Below, one piece after another: positions 1 through 7,677 of a stretch of 18,510 nt of DNA. The translations under genes and the position numbers were made by a program. The notes below the pieces were generated by a model, which saw nothing but the letters and a program-made list of their open reading frames with translations, had not been told where the DNA came from and made no database searches. The DNA is taken from the NCBI GenBank assembly GCA_937885465.1, contig CAKZZM010000128.1, forward strand, positions 1 to 18,510, written 5' to 3'. The DNA comes from an uncultured Bacteroidales bacterium. Its GTDB lineage: Bacteria > Bacteroidota > Bacteroidia > Bacteroidales > Paludibacteraceae. Numbering within the stretch: the stretch's first letter is position 1; each line of letters starts with the position of its first letter.

Positions 1-2
1 TC

Positions 3-1604
3 GACCTGCTAAATATGCCCGTCAGTGAGTTAGAACCTTGGTTTATCGCCCTGCCTGATTTGCTCACCGATTTTGAACGCGAGGCATCTGCGCAACTGAT
101 GAAAGAGATACAGTCCCGCCTTCGCTTCCTGCGAGAGGTAGGACTCAGTTACCTCACCCTTAACCGTATGTCAAGCACGCTGTCTGGTGGCGAGAGTCAG
201 CGCATCATGCTTGCCAAATCACTCGGCAGCAGTCTTGTCGGGTCGCTATATGTGCTCGATGAACCGAGTATAGGTCTGCACCCACGCGACACCGACCGAC
301 TTATTCAAGTACTCAAAGAACTGAGAGATATAGGTAATACAGTTGTTGTGGTAGAGCATGATGAGGATATAATGCGGGCTGCCGATTACATAATAGATAT
401 AGGTTTAGAAGCAGGAAGGAAAGGCGGGTATGTAGTATGGCAAGGCAGCAGCAGTGCTATTCACGATGCGGAAAAGCAGCTGCTTAAAGCATCATCACAT
501 AGTTATACAATTGATTTTCTGAACGGCAAAGAGCGTATTCCTATACCCAGATACCGCCGCCCTTGGAATAATTATATTGAGGTATGCGGCGCATGCGAAA
601 ATAACCTCAAAAACATCAGTTCTCGCTTCCCTCTCAATGTAATGACTTGCGTTACCGGCGTCAGCGGTAGCGGCAAATCGTCGCTCGTGAGCAGGATACT
701 CTATCCCGCCCTGAAGAAATATTACAATGGTACGGCAGAGCATACCGGCGCATACAGCAATATACAAGGCTCGCTCGAAAGGCTGACGGATGTGGAGTTC
801 GTTGACCAAAACCCGCTATCTAAATCATCGCGATCAAACCCTGTTACCTATCTCAAAGCATACGATGAGATACGCCGACTATTTGCCCTGCAGCAACTGT
901 CAAAGCAGTTAGGTTTCACCCCCGCTCACTTCTCATTCAACACACAAGGCGGACGATGCGAAGTGTGCCAAGGCGAAGGAACGATAACCATTGAGATGCA
1001 ATTTATGGCAGACCTCGTCTTAGAGTGCGAACAGTGTCATGGCAAGCGATTTAACAATGATATTCTCGATGTTCGCTTCCTTGGGAAGAATATCTATGAT
1101 GTACTCGAGATGACCGTCAATCAGGCGATTGAGTTCTTCTCTGATATCGACTCCGCCATGACGACAAAAGAAGAACAGAATATCTGCAAGAAGATTATTA
1201 AACGCTTGCTACCTCTGCAAGATGTGGGTATAGGCTATGTCAAATTGGGGCAACCGAGTTCCACACTATCCGGCGGTGAGAGCCAGCGCGTTAAACTCGC
1301 TTATTTCCTTTCGCAAGAGGGCAGCCGCCCGACAATGTTTATCTTCGACGAGCCTACGACAGGTCTGCACTACCACGATGTCAGTGTTCTGCTCAAAGCG
1401 ATGAACGCGCTACTACTTAACGGGCACACAGTAGTGATCATTGAGCACCACCCCGCCGTTATTATGTCGGCAGACCATATTATTGACCTCGGTCCGGAAG
1501 GTGGCGAAGACGGAGGAGACATAATTTTCGAAGGTACGCCGGAAGACCTTATAAAACAAACGAATAGTTACACCGGCAAAGCCCTTGCGCAACACTTCGG
1601 ATAA
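3..1604 (+). CDS. uvrA: UvrA excinuclease ATPase subunit, C-terminal part (5' end outside window)
   Basis: UvrA is the damage-sensing ATPase of cytoplasmic nucleotide excision repair; it forms a dimer and loads UvrB. The reading frame is open to the left edge, so the first ATG at 15 is internal, not the start. About 533 of the usual ~940 residues are visible. In order they show the first ABC signature LSGGESQRI (fragment residue ~60) with Walker B VLDEPSIGLHPRD, the second Walker A GVSGSGKSS (~220), the zinc-binding pair CEVC (~319) and CEQC (~342), the second signature LSGGESQR (~423) and Walker B IFDEPTTGLH (~448), each followed by its histidine switch. The first Walker A and UvrB-binding region lie upstream. 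VDQNP followed by KSSRSNPVTYLKAYDEIR is the wording I associate with Bacteroidota UvrA. No key residue is missing. The gene is followed by a 106-base gap before menG. Confidence 0.96.
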   Translation, partial: DLLNMPVSELEPWFIALPDLLTDFEREASAQLMKEIQSRLRFLREVGLSYLTLNRMSSTLSGGESQRIMLAKSLGSSLVGSLYVLDEPSIGLHPRDTDRLIQVLKELRDIGNTVVVVEHDEDIMRAADYIIDIGLEAGRKGGYVVWQGSSSAIHDAEKQLLKASSHSYTIDFLNGKERIPIPRYRRPWNNYIEVCGACENNLKNISSRFPLNVMTCVTGVSGSGKSSLVSRILYPALKKYYNGTAEHTGAYSNIQGSLERLTDVEFVDQNPLSKSSRSNPVTYLKAYDEIRRLFALQQLSKQLGFTPAHFSFNTQGGRCEVCQGEGTITIEMQFMADLVLECEQCHGKRFNNDILDVRFLGKNIYDVLEMTVNQAIEFFSDIDSAMTTKEEQNICKKIIKRLLPLQDVGIGYVKLGQPSSTLSGGESQRVKLAYFLSQEGSRPTMFIFDEPTTGLHYHDVSVLLKAMNALLLNGHTVVIIEHHPAVIMSADHIIDLGPEGGEDGGDIIFEGTPEDLIKQTNSYTGKALAQHFG

Positions 1605-1615
1605 TACTTTCCACG

Positions 1616-1648
1616 GATAACACCGATTTGTAACTGATAAAACGGATT
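1616..1648. repeat. Short degenerate direct repeat in the uvrA-menG gap
   Basis: GATAACACCGATT (1616-1628) and GATAAAACGGATT (1636-1648) match at 11 of 13 positions with a 20-base period. The text resembles the degenerate GGATT-rich short repeats scattered between genes in many Bacteroidota genomes, but that comparison is from memory. No terminator hairpin is obvious in this gap. Confidence 0.35.
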
Positions 1649-1710
1649 CTACATGATTTCCGACTATGAGGATATGCCCCGCCATCCTTTGAACAACGGA
1701 AGAGAATAAG

Positions 1711-2403
1711 ATGAATGAAAAGAAAAATATAGGCGGATTATTTGACAGGATAGCAAGTCATTACGACTCGCTCAATCATCTCTTCTCTCTCAATATCGAC
1801 AAACGGTGGAGACGACAAGCAGTGGCATCTATCAATCACAAAGGCGACAAATGCCTTGATGTGGCAATAGGAACTGCCGATTTGGCAATAGAGATTATCC
1901 GTCAGGACAAAGCACAAACGGTGCAAGGCATTGACCTTTCAGAGGGAATGATGAACATCGGAAAAGAGAAAGTCGAAAAAAAAGGAATAGCAGAAAGAAT
2001 CGACTTTATGCTTGCAAGTGCACTGGATATGCCGTTTGCAGACGAGTGCTTTGATATAGTAACTTGCAGTTACGGTGTTCGCAACTTTGCAGATTTAGAC
2101 AAAGGACTGCAAGAGATGCACAGAGTACTCAAACAAGGCGGTGAACTGAGAATATTAGAGTTTTCTTACCCTGAAAATAAGTTTATTGCATGGGTATATG
2201 ATATCTATTTCACTCATATAATGCCGTTTGTAGGAAGGCTGCTCAGTCGCGACAAAACTGCATACACCTATTTCAACCATAGCGTTAAGAACTTTGTATG
2301 GGGCAAAGAGATGTGCGGGCATCTAAGACAGGCCGGTTTCCACAATGTAACATATCAACCTCAAACATTCGGGATATCAACGCTTTACAAAAGTAAGAAG
2401 TGA
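1711..2403 (+). CDS. menG: Demethylmenaquinone methyltransferase (MenG/UbiE)
   Basis: This SAM-dependent C-methyltransferase performs the last step of menaquinone synthesis, converting demethylmenaquinone to menaquinone at the inner face of the membrane. At 230 residues it has the family's normal length. The N-terminal GGLFDRIASHYDSLNHLFS (~8-26) and RWRR are UbiE hallmarks. The SAM-binding motif is DVAIGTADLAIEI (~50-62), with GIDLSEGMM following. YGVRNFADLDKGLQEMHRVL (~121-140) and ILEFSYP complete the family signature. The second glycine of the usual GTGDLA is alanine, which is a mild variation. A Bacteroidota organism using menaquinone would be expected to carry menG rather than a ubiquinone-specific enzyme. 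Its TGA stop overlaps the GTG start of the ABC-F gene (GTGA), so the two are probably cotranscribed and translationally coupled. No other men gene is in the window. Confidence 0.95.
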   Translation: MNEKKNIGGLFDRIASHYDSLNHLFSLNIDKRWRRQAVASINHKGDKCLDVAIGTADLAIEIIRQDKAQTVQGIDLSEGMMNIGKEKVEKKGIAERIDFMLASALDMPFADECFDIVTCSYGVRNFADLDKGLQEMHRVLKQGGELRILEFSYPENKFIAWVYDIYFTHIMPFVGRLLSRDKTAYTYFNHSVKNFVWGKEMCGHLRQAGFHNVTYQPQTFGISTLYKSKK

Positions 2404-4181
2404 TAAGTGTAGAGAACATATATAAGAATTATTCGGGGCAGGAGGTGCTGCAAGGCATAAGTTTTCTGATTAATAAGAAGGATAGAATTGCGTTAGTCGG
2501 GAAAAACGGTGCCGGAAAGACCACCATGCTGCGTTTACTTGCAGGGGAAGAGACTCCTACAAGTGGCCGCATTGCGATGGATAAAGATATCACTATCGGT
2601 TATCTGCCTCAAACAATGATTCTTACCGACGACCGCACTCTCATCGAAGAGGTTGATAAGGTTCGCGACAAGGCTGATGTAAAGTCGCTCGGCATGATGG
2701 AGCGCGTAATACTCGGTTTGGGGTTTGTGCGCTCAGATTTTACCCGTCCGTGCTCTGAATTTTCAGGGGGATGGCGCATGCGCATAGAATTGGCAAAAAT
2801 ACTGCTTCGCAAACCTGACCTGCTGCTTCTTGACGAGCCTACCAACCACCTTGATATAGAATCTATACAATGGCTTGAGCAGTGGCTCAGGCAAAGCGGC
2901 AGCGCAGTACTGCTCGTCAGTCATGACCGCGCCTTCCTCGACAATGCTACCAACCGAACAATAGAAATTTCTCTCGGCAAGATTTACGACTATAATGTCA
3001 ACTATTCTCACTTTGTAGAACTGCGCCGTGAGAGGCACGAGCAGCAAGTACGAGCATACGAGAATCAACAGAAGATGATTCAGGAAACGGAAGATTTTAT
3101 TGAGCGTTTCCGATATAAAGCGACGAAAGCAGTACAGGTGCAAAGTCGCATCAAGCAACTCAGTAAGTTAGAGCGGTTAGAAGTTGATTTGGAAGATACC
3201 TCGCGCCTTCGCCTCACCTTCCCGCCTGCACCGCGAAGCGGCGATTTCCCCGTGGTGACGGACGACCTGAGAAAAGATTACGGCACGCACACCATCTTCG
3301 ACCATGTTACCATGACCATACGCCGAGGCGAGAAAGTGGCGTTCGTAGGTAAGAACGGAGAAGGCAAGACGACACTCGTCAAATGTTTGATGCACGAGAT
3401 AAACGACTACAGCGGAACACTACGCATCGGGCATAATGTCAAAATAGGCTATTTCGCGCAAAATCAAGCCTCTCTCTTAGATGGTGAGCAGACGGTATTC
3501 GACACTATCGACAGAGTGGCAACAGGCGATATTCGCACACGGATAAAGGATATTCTCGGGGCGTTTATGTTTGGAGGCGAGGCAAGCGAGAAAAAAGTAA
3601 AGGTGCTGAGCGGCGGCGAAAGGTCGCGTCTCGCTATGATACGACTGCTGCTCGAACCCGTCAACCTGCTTATTCTCGACGAGCCGACTAACCATCTTGA
3701 TATGCAGTCGAAAGATATACTGAAAACGGCACTGCAAAAATTCGACGGCACACTAATCTGCGTATCGCACGACCGCGATTTCCTCGACGGGTTAGTTGAT
3801 AAGGTATATGAGTTCGGAGGCGGCAAAGTGATAGAACATTTAGGCGGCATATACGACTTCCTGTACCACAAAAAGTTAGATAATCTGCAAGAGTTAGAGA
3901 TAAACACGAAGGAAATAAGCAATAAAGATAAAACAGAGACGACAACCGCCAAACTCAGTTACGAACAACAAAAAGCAGAGGCAGCGGCAAGGCGCAAGAA
4001 AGAAAAACAGATAACTGAAACAGAGGCTGACATAAGCAGATTGGAAGAAGAACAAAAAGCCATTGAAGAACTGCTCACCTCACCCGACAATCAAACACAA
4101 GAGAATTTTGCGAGATACGAACATATAAAACGCGAAATAGAGCAAAAAATGTATGAGTGGGAGATATTAAGCGAGAACTGA
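2400..4181 (+). CDS. ABC-F family ATPase (YheS/ABCF3-like), ribosome-associated
   Basis: ABC-F proteins have two fused ATPase domains and no membrane domain; they bind the ribosomal E site and relieve stalling, and some give antibiotic resistance. Domain 1 has Walker A GKNGAGKTT (~34-42), signature SGGW (~122) and Walker B LLLLDEPTNHLD. Domain 2 has Walker A GKNGEGKTT (~317), signature LSGGERSR (~403) and LLILDEPTNHLD. The linker between them (~205-285) contains FIERFRYKATKAVQVQSRIK, close to E. coli YheS in my recollection. A charged coiled coil fills roughly residues 515-593. Length (593) is normal. The start is GTG at 2400, overlapping the menG stop by 4 bases; there is no better ATG before Walker A. 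The exact ABC-F subgroup and any resistance role cannot be decided from the sequence alone. Confidence 0.93.
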   Translation: MISVENIYKNYSGQEVLQGISFLINKKDRIALVGKNGAGKTTMLRLLAGEETPTSGRIAMDKDITIGYLPQTMILTDDRTLIEEVDKVRDKADVKSLGMMERVILGLGFVRSDFTRPCSEFSGGWRMRIELAKILLRKPDLLLLDEPTNHLDIESIQWLEQWLRQSGSAVLLVSHDRAFLDNATNRTIEISLGKIYDYNVNYSHFVELRRERHEQQVRAYENQQKMIQETEDFIERFRYKATKAVQVQSRIKQLSKLERLEVDLEDTSRLRLTFPPAPRSGDFPVVTDDLRKDYGTHTIFDHVTMTIRRGEKVAFVGKNGEGKTTLVKCLMHEINDYSGTLRIGHNVKIGYFAQNQASLLDGEQTVFDTIDRVATGDIRTRIKDILGAFMFGGEASEKKVKVLSGGERSRLAMIRLLLEPVNLLILDEPTNHLDMQSKDILKTALQKFDGTLICVSHDRDFLDGLVDKVYEFGGGKVIEHLGGIYDFLYHKKLDNLQELEINTKEISNKDKTETTTAKLSYEQQKAEAAARRKKEKQITETEADISRLEEEQKAIEELLTSPDNQTQENFARYEHIKREIEQKMYEWEILSEN

Positions 4182-4185
4182 TAAA

Positions 4186-4234
4186 AGTGGAAAGTTGAAA
4201 GTGCGGGCAGAGCCCTAAAGTGGAAAGTTGAAAG
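4186..4234. repeat. Dispersed 49-base repeat, copy A
   Basis: This copy begins with agtggaaagttgaaagtg, has a core ggcagagccctaaag, and ends with another ggaaagttgaaag. It matches the copy at 6079-6127 at 45 of 49 positions in the same orientation. It starts 5 bases after the ABC-F stop codon. The flanking heptamer gttgaaa continues in tandem to the right. Confidence 0.85.
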
Positions 4235-4252
4235 TTGAAAGTTGAAAGTTGA
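4221..4252. repeat. Heptamer (GTTGAAA) tandem repeat
   Basis: The unit gttgaaa, with a gtggaaa variant at the left end, is repeated about 4.5 times immediately before the PAP2-like gene. The array comes within 6 bases of the ATG at 4258, so copy-number changes would alter the translation initiation region. The heptamer is also part of the larger dispersed repeat. Confidence 0.8.
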
Positions 4253-4257
4253 TTTCT

Positions 4258-4926
4258 ATGAATACAAACAAGATATTAGACATATTATCATACGGATATT
4301 CGGTAATCTGCTATCCGCTTTTTGCCCCCACAATATTGTCGGTGGTGTATTGCTTTTTAAGTAAGCGATTGGAAAGCATGGAAGAAAATCCTTTTATTGA
4401 AATTCCACAACTCTATTGGCTGCTGCTCATCGGCGGAACATTACTCTTCACCTGCCTCATTCCACTGGTTATCCTGCTTATTATGAAATATAACGGTAAT
4501 ATTAAAGACCTTGATGTTTCCGACCCGAAAGAGAGAACTATACCTTATATATTTACCATATTCTCCTTGTCGTTATGGAGTACCTTTTTGCAAATGATGC
4601 AAGTACCTTCGTTTCTATATTACTCTTCTACTGCAATAACCATCGCGCTTATAATAGTAACAATAATTACGCATTGGTGGAAAATCAGTGTCCACCTCGC
4701 CTCTTTCGGTGGCAGCATCGCGATGCTTGCAGGCATACTGTGGTACTTTGGTATTCCTGCTCGAAATATACTCATAGTAATGTTTGTCTTGGCATGGCTG
4801 CTGATGCTCGCCCGCATCCGACTTAACGCCCATACACCTCTGCAAACCGTTTGTGGCTTTCTGCTCGGACTTACAATAGTTTTCATCCCGAATATATTCG
4901 ACCTGCAATCCATTCTAAATAAGTAA
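4258..4926 (+). CDS. PAP2-like integral membrane protein
   Basis: The 222-residue protein is almost entirely hydrophobic, with about six or seven membrane segments (roughly 14-36, 52-78, 95-115, 118-142, 146-166, 168-188 and 190-212). It carries a weakened form of the PAP2 lipid-phosphatase signature: KERTIPY (first motif), a His in KISVHLASFGG where PSGH is expected, and R-x5-H-x3-Q in ARIRLNAHTPLQ, where the last residue is normally Asp. PAP2 enzymes remove phosphate from lipid substrates such as undecaprenyl pyrophosphate or phosphatidic acid; whether this variant is active is uncertain. I chose ATG 4258 over an in-frame TTG at 4249 because the TTG lies inside the heptamer repeat. The next gene starts 4 bases after the stop, so the two are very likely one transcript. 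Confidence 0.72.
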   Translation: MNTNKILDILSYGYSVICYPLFAPTILSVVYCFLSKRLESMEENPFIEIPQLYWLLLIGGTLLFTCLIPLVILLIMKYNGNIKDLDVSDPKERTIPYIFTIFSLSLWSTFLQMMQVPSFLYYSSTAITIALIIVTIITHWWKISVHLASFGGSIAMLAGILWYFGIPARNILIVMFVLAWLLMLARIRLNAHTPLQTVCGFLLGLTIVFIPNIFDLQSILNK

Positions 4927-4930
4927 AGAA

Positions 4931-6139
4931 ATGCGAAAATTCTTATACATATCCCTTATTGCTCTTGCAATATTTATACCCTCAAATGCCGTTCATTGTC
5001 AGATATTGAGCAGCGAGGCAGAGATGACCCTTCTCAGTTGTTCTCCCGGCAAACCGCTTTATTTCCACTTCGGGCATACGGCACTGCGTGTGCAAGACCC
5101 CGCCTGTATCCTACCCGACGGCACACAAATGCCTATTGATTGGGTTTTTAACTACGGCATCTTCGATTTCAACACAGAGCATTTTTACGTTAAATTCACC
5201 AAAGGCGAGACTGACTATATGCTCGGATTGGAAACGACAGCAGGTTTTCTATATGGCGCAGCCTGCGCCGACAGGCATGTGTCGTTTCAGCCGCTAAGGA
5301 TGGACTCTGCGCAGAAGCAACAGATAATGGATGCCTTAGTTCTTAACTACCAACCCGAAAACAGAATGTACAGATATAACTTCGTGTATGACAACTGCGC
5401 TACACGAGTTTGGAAACTCATTCGCAATGCCACCGACATACAACCATCTGAAGAACTATCGGGTATGACATGGCGTAAAGCCATCGACTATTATTCCGGC
5501 AGATACACTTGGGGCAAATATGGTATAAGTATGGTCTTCGGCTACGAAGCCGACAAAGAGATGACTGTTGAGCAATCTCTCTTCCTGCCCGAAAACCTTA
5601 TGAATTATGTATCCGATATAGGCATAACTGAGAACGAAGATATCGCGCCTTTCACCCCACGAGACGGCAATTTTGCCACATCACCCGAATTAGCAGAACT
5701 AATACTGATACTTATTATTGCCATCTTCACAATCACTGATATCCGAAAGAAGAAATTCTCTTGGGGAATTGACGTAGCCTTCTTTACACTATTCACCATT
5801 CTCGGCATAGTGATAAGCATACTATACTTCTTCTCTTCGCATCCGTTTGTAGGGTCAAACATGAATATACTGCTACTCAATCCGCTATGGATAACAGGTG
5901 TAATATTATTATGTATTAAGAAGACTCGCCGTCTGCCTATTCGCTTCGGAACGTGGGTTCTGCTCTACGCCTGCATATTTTTAGTAGTACTGCGCATTAG
6001 CGGACAAGCACCGCATATCATTTTGGCACTCGTCATAGCAGAAATACTTCGCCTGCATATTCTGCATCGAGCGGAGACAGTGGAAAGTAGAAAGTGCAGG
6101 CAGAACCCTAAAGTGGAAAGTAGAAAGTGGAAAGCCTGA
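4931..6139 (+). CDS. lnb: Lnb-like lipoprotein N-acyltransferase candidate (former DUF4105 family)
   Basis: Lnb is the Bacteroides enzyme that adds the third acyl chain to the N-terminal Cys of lipoproteins, in place of Lnt; its periplasmic domain was formerly DUF4105. The protein has an N-terminal signal or anchor (~1-24), then a periplasmic domain with FHFGHTALRV (His46/His49) and YDNCATRV (Cys156), a His/Cys pair like that of NlpC/P60-type thiol folds. From about residue 255 there are about five membrane segments. At 402 residues it has the expected length. The start ATG sits 4 bases after the PAP2-like stop. The last ~20 residues (VESRKCRQNPKVESRKWKA) are encoded by a copy of a dispersed repeat and are unlikely to be native to the fold. 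Assignment of acyltransferase activity is by family; a different DUF4105 paralogue remains possible. Confidence 0.75.
   Translation: MRKFLYISLIALAIFIPSNAVHCQILSSEAEMTLLSCSPGKPLYFHFGHTALRVQDPACILPDGTQMPIDWVFNYGIFDFNTEHFYVKFTKGETDYMLGLETTAGFLYGAACADRHVSFQPLRMDSAQKQQIMDALVLNYQPENRMYRYNFVYDNCATRVWKLIRNATDIQPSEELSGMTWRKAIDYYSGRYTWGKYGISMVFGYEADKEMTVEQSLFLPENLMNYVSDIGITENEDIAPFTPRDGNFATSPELAELILILIIAIFTITDIRKKKFSWGIDVAFFTLFTILGIVISILYFFSSHPFVGSNMNILLLNPLWITGVILLCIKKTRRLPIRFGTWVLLYACIFLVVLRISGQAPHIILALVIAEILRLHILHRAETVESRKCRQNPKVESRKWKA
6079..6127. repeat. Dispersed 49-base repeat, copy B, inside the 3' end of the Lnb-like gene
   Basis: This copy is the same orientation and 45/49 identical to the copy at 4186-4234; the four differences are substitutions, two of which change gttgaaa to gtagaaa. 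It is translated in frame and ends 12 bases before the Lnb-like stop codon. Together the two copies bracket the PAP2-like and Lnb-like genes. Confidence 0.85.
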
Positions 6140-6167
6140 TTACTAAGTTGACACAAAAGAGAAAAAA

Positions 6168-7667
6168 ATGAGGAAAAGAGCAATTGCAATAATATTTCAA
6201 CTCTGTTTAATCGTCGTTTCAACGGCGTTTGCCGCCTCTCACAGGCAGCGGCTGACCGTAGTAGTGGCAGTGGACGGTATGCACCGCGAAGATATGAACT
6301 CACTTCGCGGCTTTTGGCAACAAGGCGGGCTGCGAACATTGGATGAAGAAGCCTTTCAGACGGAGATGTCACTGCCAAATATTGTATATGGCGGTGCAGA
6401 AACTGTAGTAACACTGATGAGCGGCACTACGCCATCAGAGCACGGCATCACCTATAACGAATACTTTAACCGCAGCGACCGACAGATACACGGCATATTC
6501 GAAGATAAGACACAGGAAGGGATAGGCTGCAACAAGAACATATCGCCTACAGCCATCAAATCTCTCACTCTCACCGATCGTTTTCGACTACTAAACGGCA
6601 AGAGTGCCGGTATTTATGCCATCGGCATAGACCCTTACACTACCCTCGCCTTAGCAGGACATAGTGCTAACACCTGTTGCTGGTTTGACAGCGAACAAAA
6701 GCATTGGGTTACAACAACGTACTACGCCGAAGGTCTGCCCGCTGCTGCTGACCGACAAAACACCTCCGGCAGGATTGAGCAACTAAGCGAACGAGTATGG
6801 GTGCCCCGCATGGATATATCGCAATATATGTGTCCTACGGATGATGAACGCAAACATCCGTTCTCTTACAGCGGTTTTGCAGACGCACATACTGCCGTCA
6901 CCAATACTCTCGTCTGCGAACTTGCATTGGACATACAAAAGGACAAACACTTAGGCGAAGATGCTACGCCCGATATGCTACTCCTGCAAATGACGGTGCT
7001 ATCGCCGAAGGCGAAAGCCGACCGCATACAGACCGCCGAGCAGGAAGATATGTACCTGTCGCTAAATCAAGATTTAGGCTACCTGATGGAACAACTTGAC
7101 AGCCGCATAGGGCGCAGTAACTACCAACTGCTTGTCGTGGGTCTGCCTCGCCTTGGTTTAGACAACGAAACGCTTAGTGAAGTAGGACTGCCGCAACATA
7201 CTTTCAACGTGGATAGGGCAGTAGCACTGACAGGCACTTACCTTATGGCACTTTACGGACACGAGCGCTGGATTGACGGAGGTTACGGACAAGCCATCTA
7301 CCTCAACCGCACTCTCATAGAGCAAAAGAAATTGTCTGTTACTGATATCCAACAGCAAGTGAGCGACTTCCTACTCGGTTTTGACGGCGTACAAGGCTCC
7401 TGTCCCGCCAATATCCTGCCATTGCTACAAGGCGGAGGCGAGCAAGAGAGGATAAGACTGTCACTCAATAAACAAACGGCAGGGGATGTGGTCTTTTGGC
7501 TTGAAGAAAATCATGTGAGCATGATGCGCGAAAATAACATAACCGATAAGGTTACCGTGCGCTCTCCACACATTCCTCTCTACCTCTGGTCAGGCGCACT
7601 CAGGCAGTTCCCCGATAAAGAAGCCGTTACCGCACTCAATATTTATGAATTACTATTTAATTACTAA
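6168..7667 (+). CDS. Secreted PafA/alkaline-phosphatase-superfamily protein, probably catalytically inactive
   Basis: PafA-type enzymes are periplasmic phosphatases with two zinc ions and a Thr nucleophile. This 499-residue protein has a signal peptide (~1-23) and the family scaffold: VVVAVDGMHRED (Asp36), GTTPSEHGITYNEY (~86-99), LALAGHSAN (~160), LDSRIGRSNYQLLVV (~310-325), a C-terminal YGHERWIDGGYGQAIYLNR, and SPHIPLYLW (His468). By eye-alignment with PafA, however, the nucleophile Thr79 position is Gly76, the Lys162-x-Arg164 pair is Asp155-Pro-Tyr157, the DxxxH zinc ligands are Ser279 and Lys283, and the ADHG pair is Leu326-Pro327. Only the first Asp, the Asn100 equivalent (Asn97) and the last His remain. 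The frame is intact and the hydrophobic core well kept, so it looks like a selected pseudoenzyme rather than a decaying gene. It starts 28 bases after the Lnb-like gene. Confidence 0.85.
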   Translation: MRKRAIAIIFQLCLIVVSTAFAASHRQRLTVVVAVDGMHREDMNSLRGFWQQGGLRTLDEEAFQTEMSLPNIVYGGAETVVTLMSGTTPSEHGITYNEYFNRSDRQIHGIFEDKTQEGIGCNKNISPTAIKSLTLTDRFRLLNGKSAGIYAIGIDPYTTLALAGHSANTCCWFDSEQKHWVTTTYYAEGLPAAADRQNTSGRIEQLSERVWVPRMDISQYMCPTDDERKHPFSYSGFADAHTAVTNTLVCELALDIQKDKHLGEDATPDMLLLQMTVLSPKAKADRIQTAEQEDMYLSLNQDLGYLMEQLDSRIGRSNYQLLVVGLPRLGLDNETLSEVGLPQHTFNVDRAVALTGTYLMALYGHERWIDGGYGQAIYLNRTLIEQKKLSVTDIQQQVSDFLLGFDGVQGSCPANILPLLQGGGEQERIRLSLNKQTAGDVVFWLEENHVSMMRENNITDKVTVRSPHIPLYLWSGALRQFPDKEAVTALNIYELLFNY

Positions 7668-7677
7668 TCCCTTATAT

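Noticed and set aside
1653..1709. 18-codon open frame ending one base before the menG ATG
   Set aside because: It could be a coupled leader peptide, but it is very short, sits partly beside a degenerate repeat and shows no family; chance is the simpler explanation.
3464..3952. Minus-strand frame of 162 codons opposite the ABC-F gene
   Set aside because: It is antisense to strongly conserved ATPase motifs and has Ser/Arg-rich composition typical of a shadow frame.
4249..4257. TTG start for the PAP2-like gene at 4249
   Set aside because: The TTG lies in the heptamer repeat and adds only three residues; ATG 4258 follows and begins a natural N-terminus.
6402..6404. Thr79 of the PafA-like protein as the nucleophile
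   Set aside because: The residue number coincides with PafA Thr79 only by chance. Aligned through GTTPSEHGI and the Asn of TYN, the nucleophile position falls on Gly76 instead.
7645..7677. Earlier ATG at 7645 for the WlbA gene
   Set aside because: It would overlap the previous gene by 23 bases and add 11 residues before the nucleotide-binding fold, which in the family begins within a few residues of the start.
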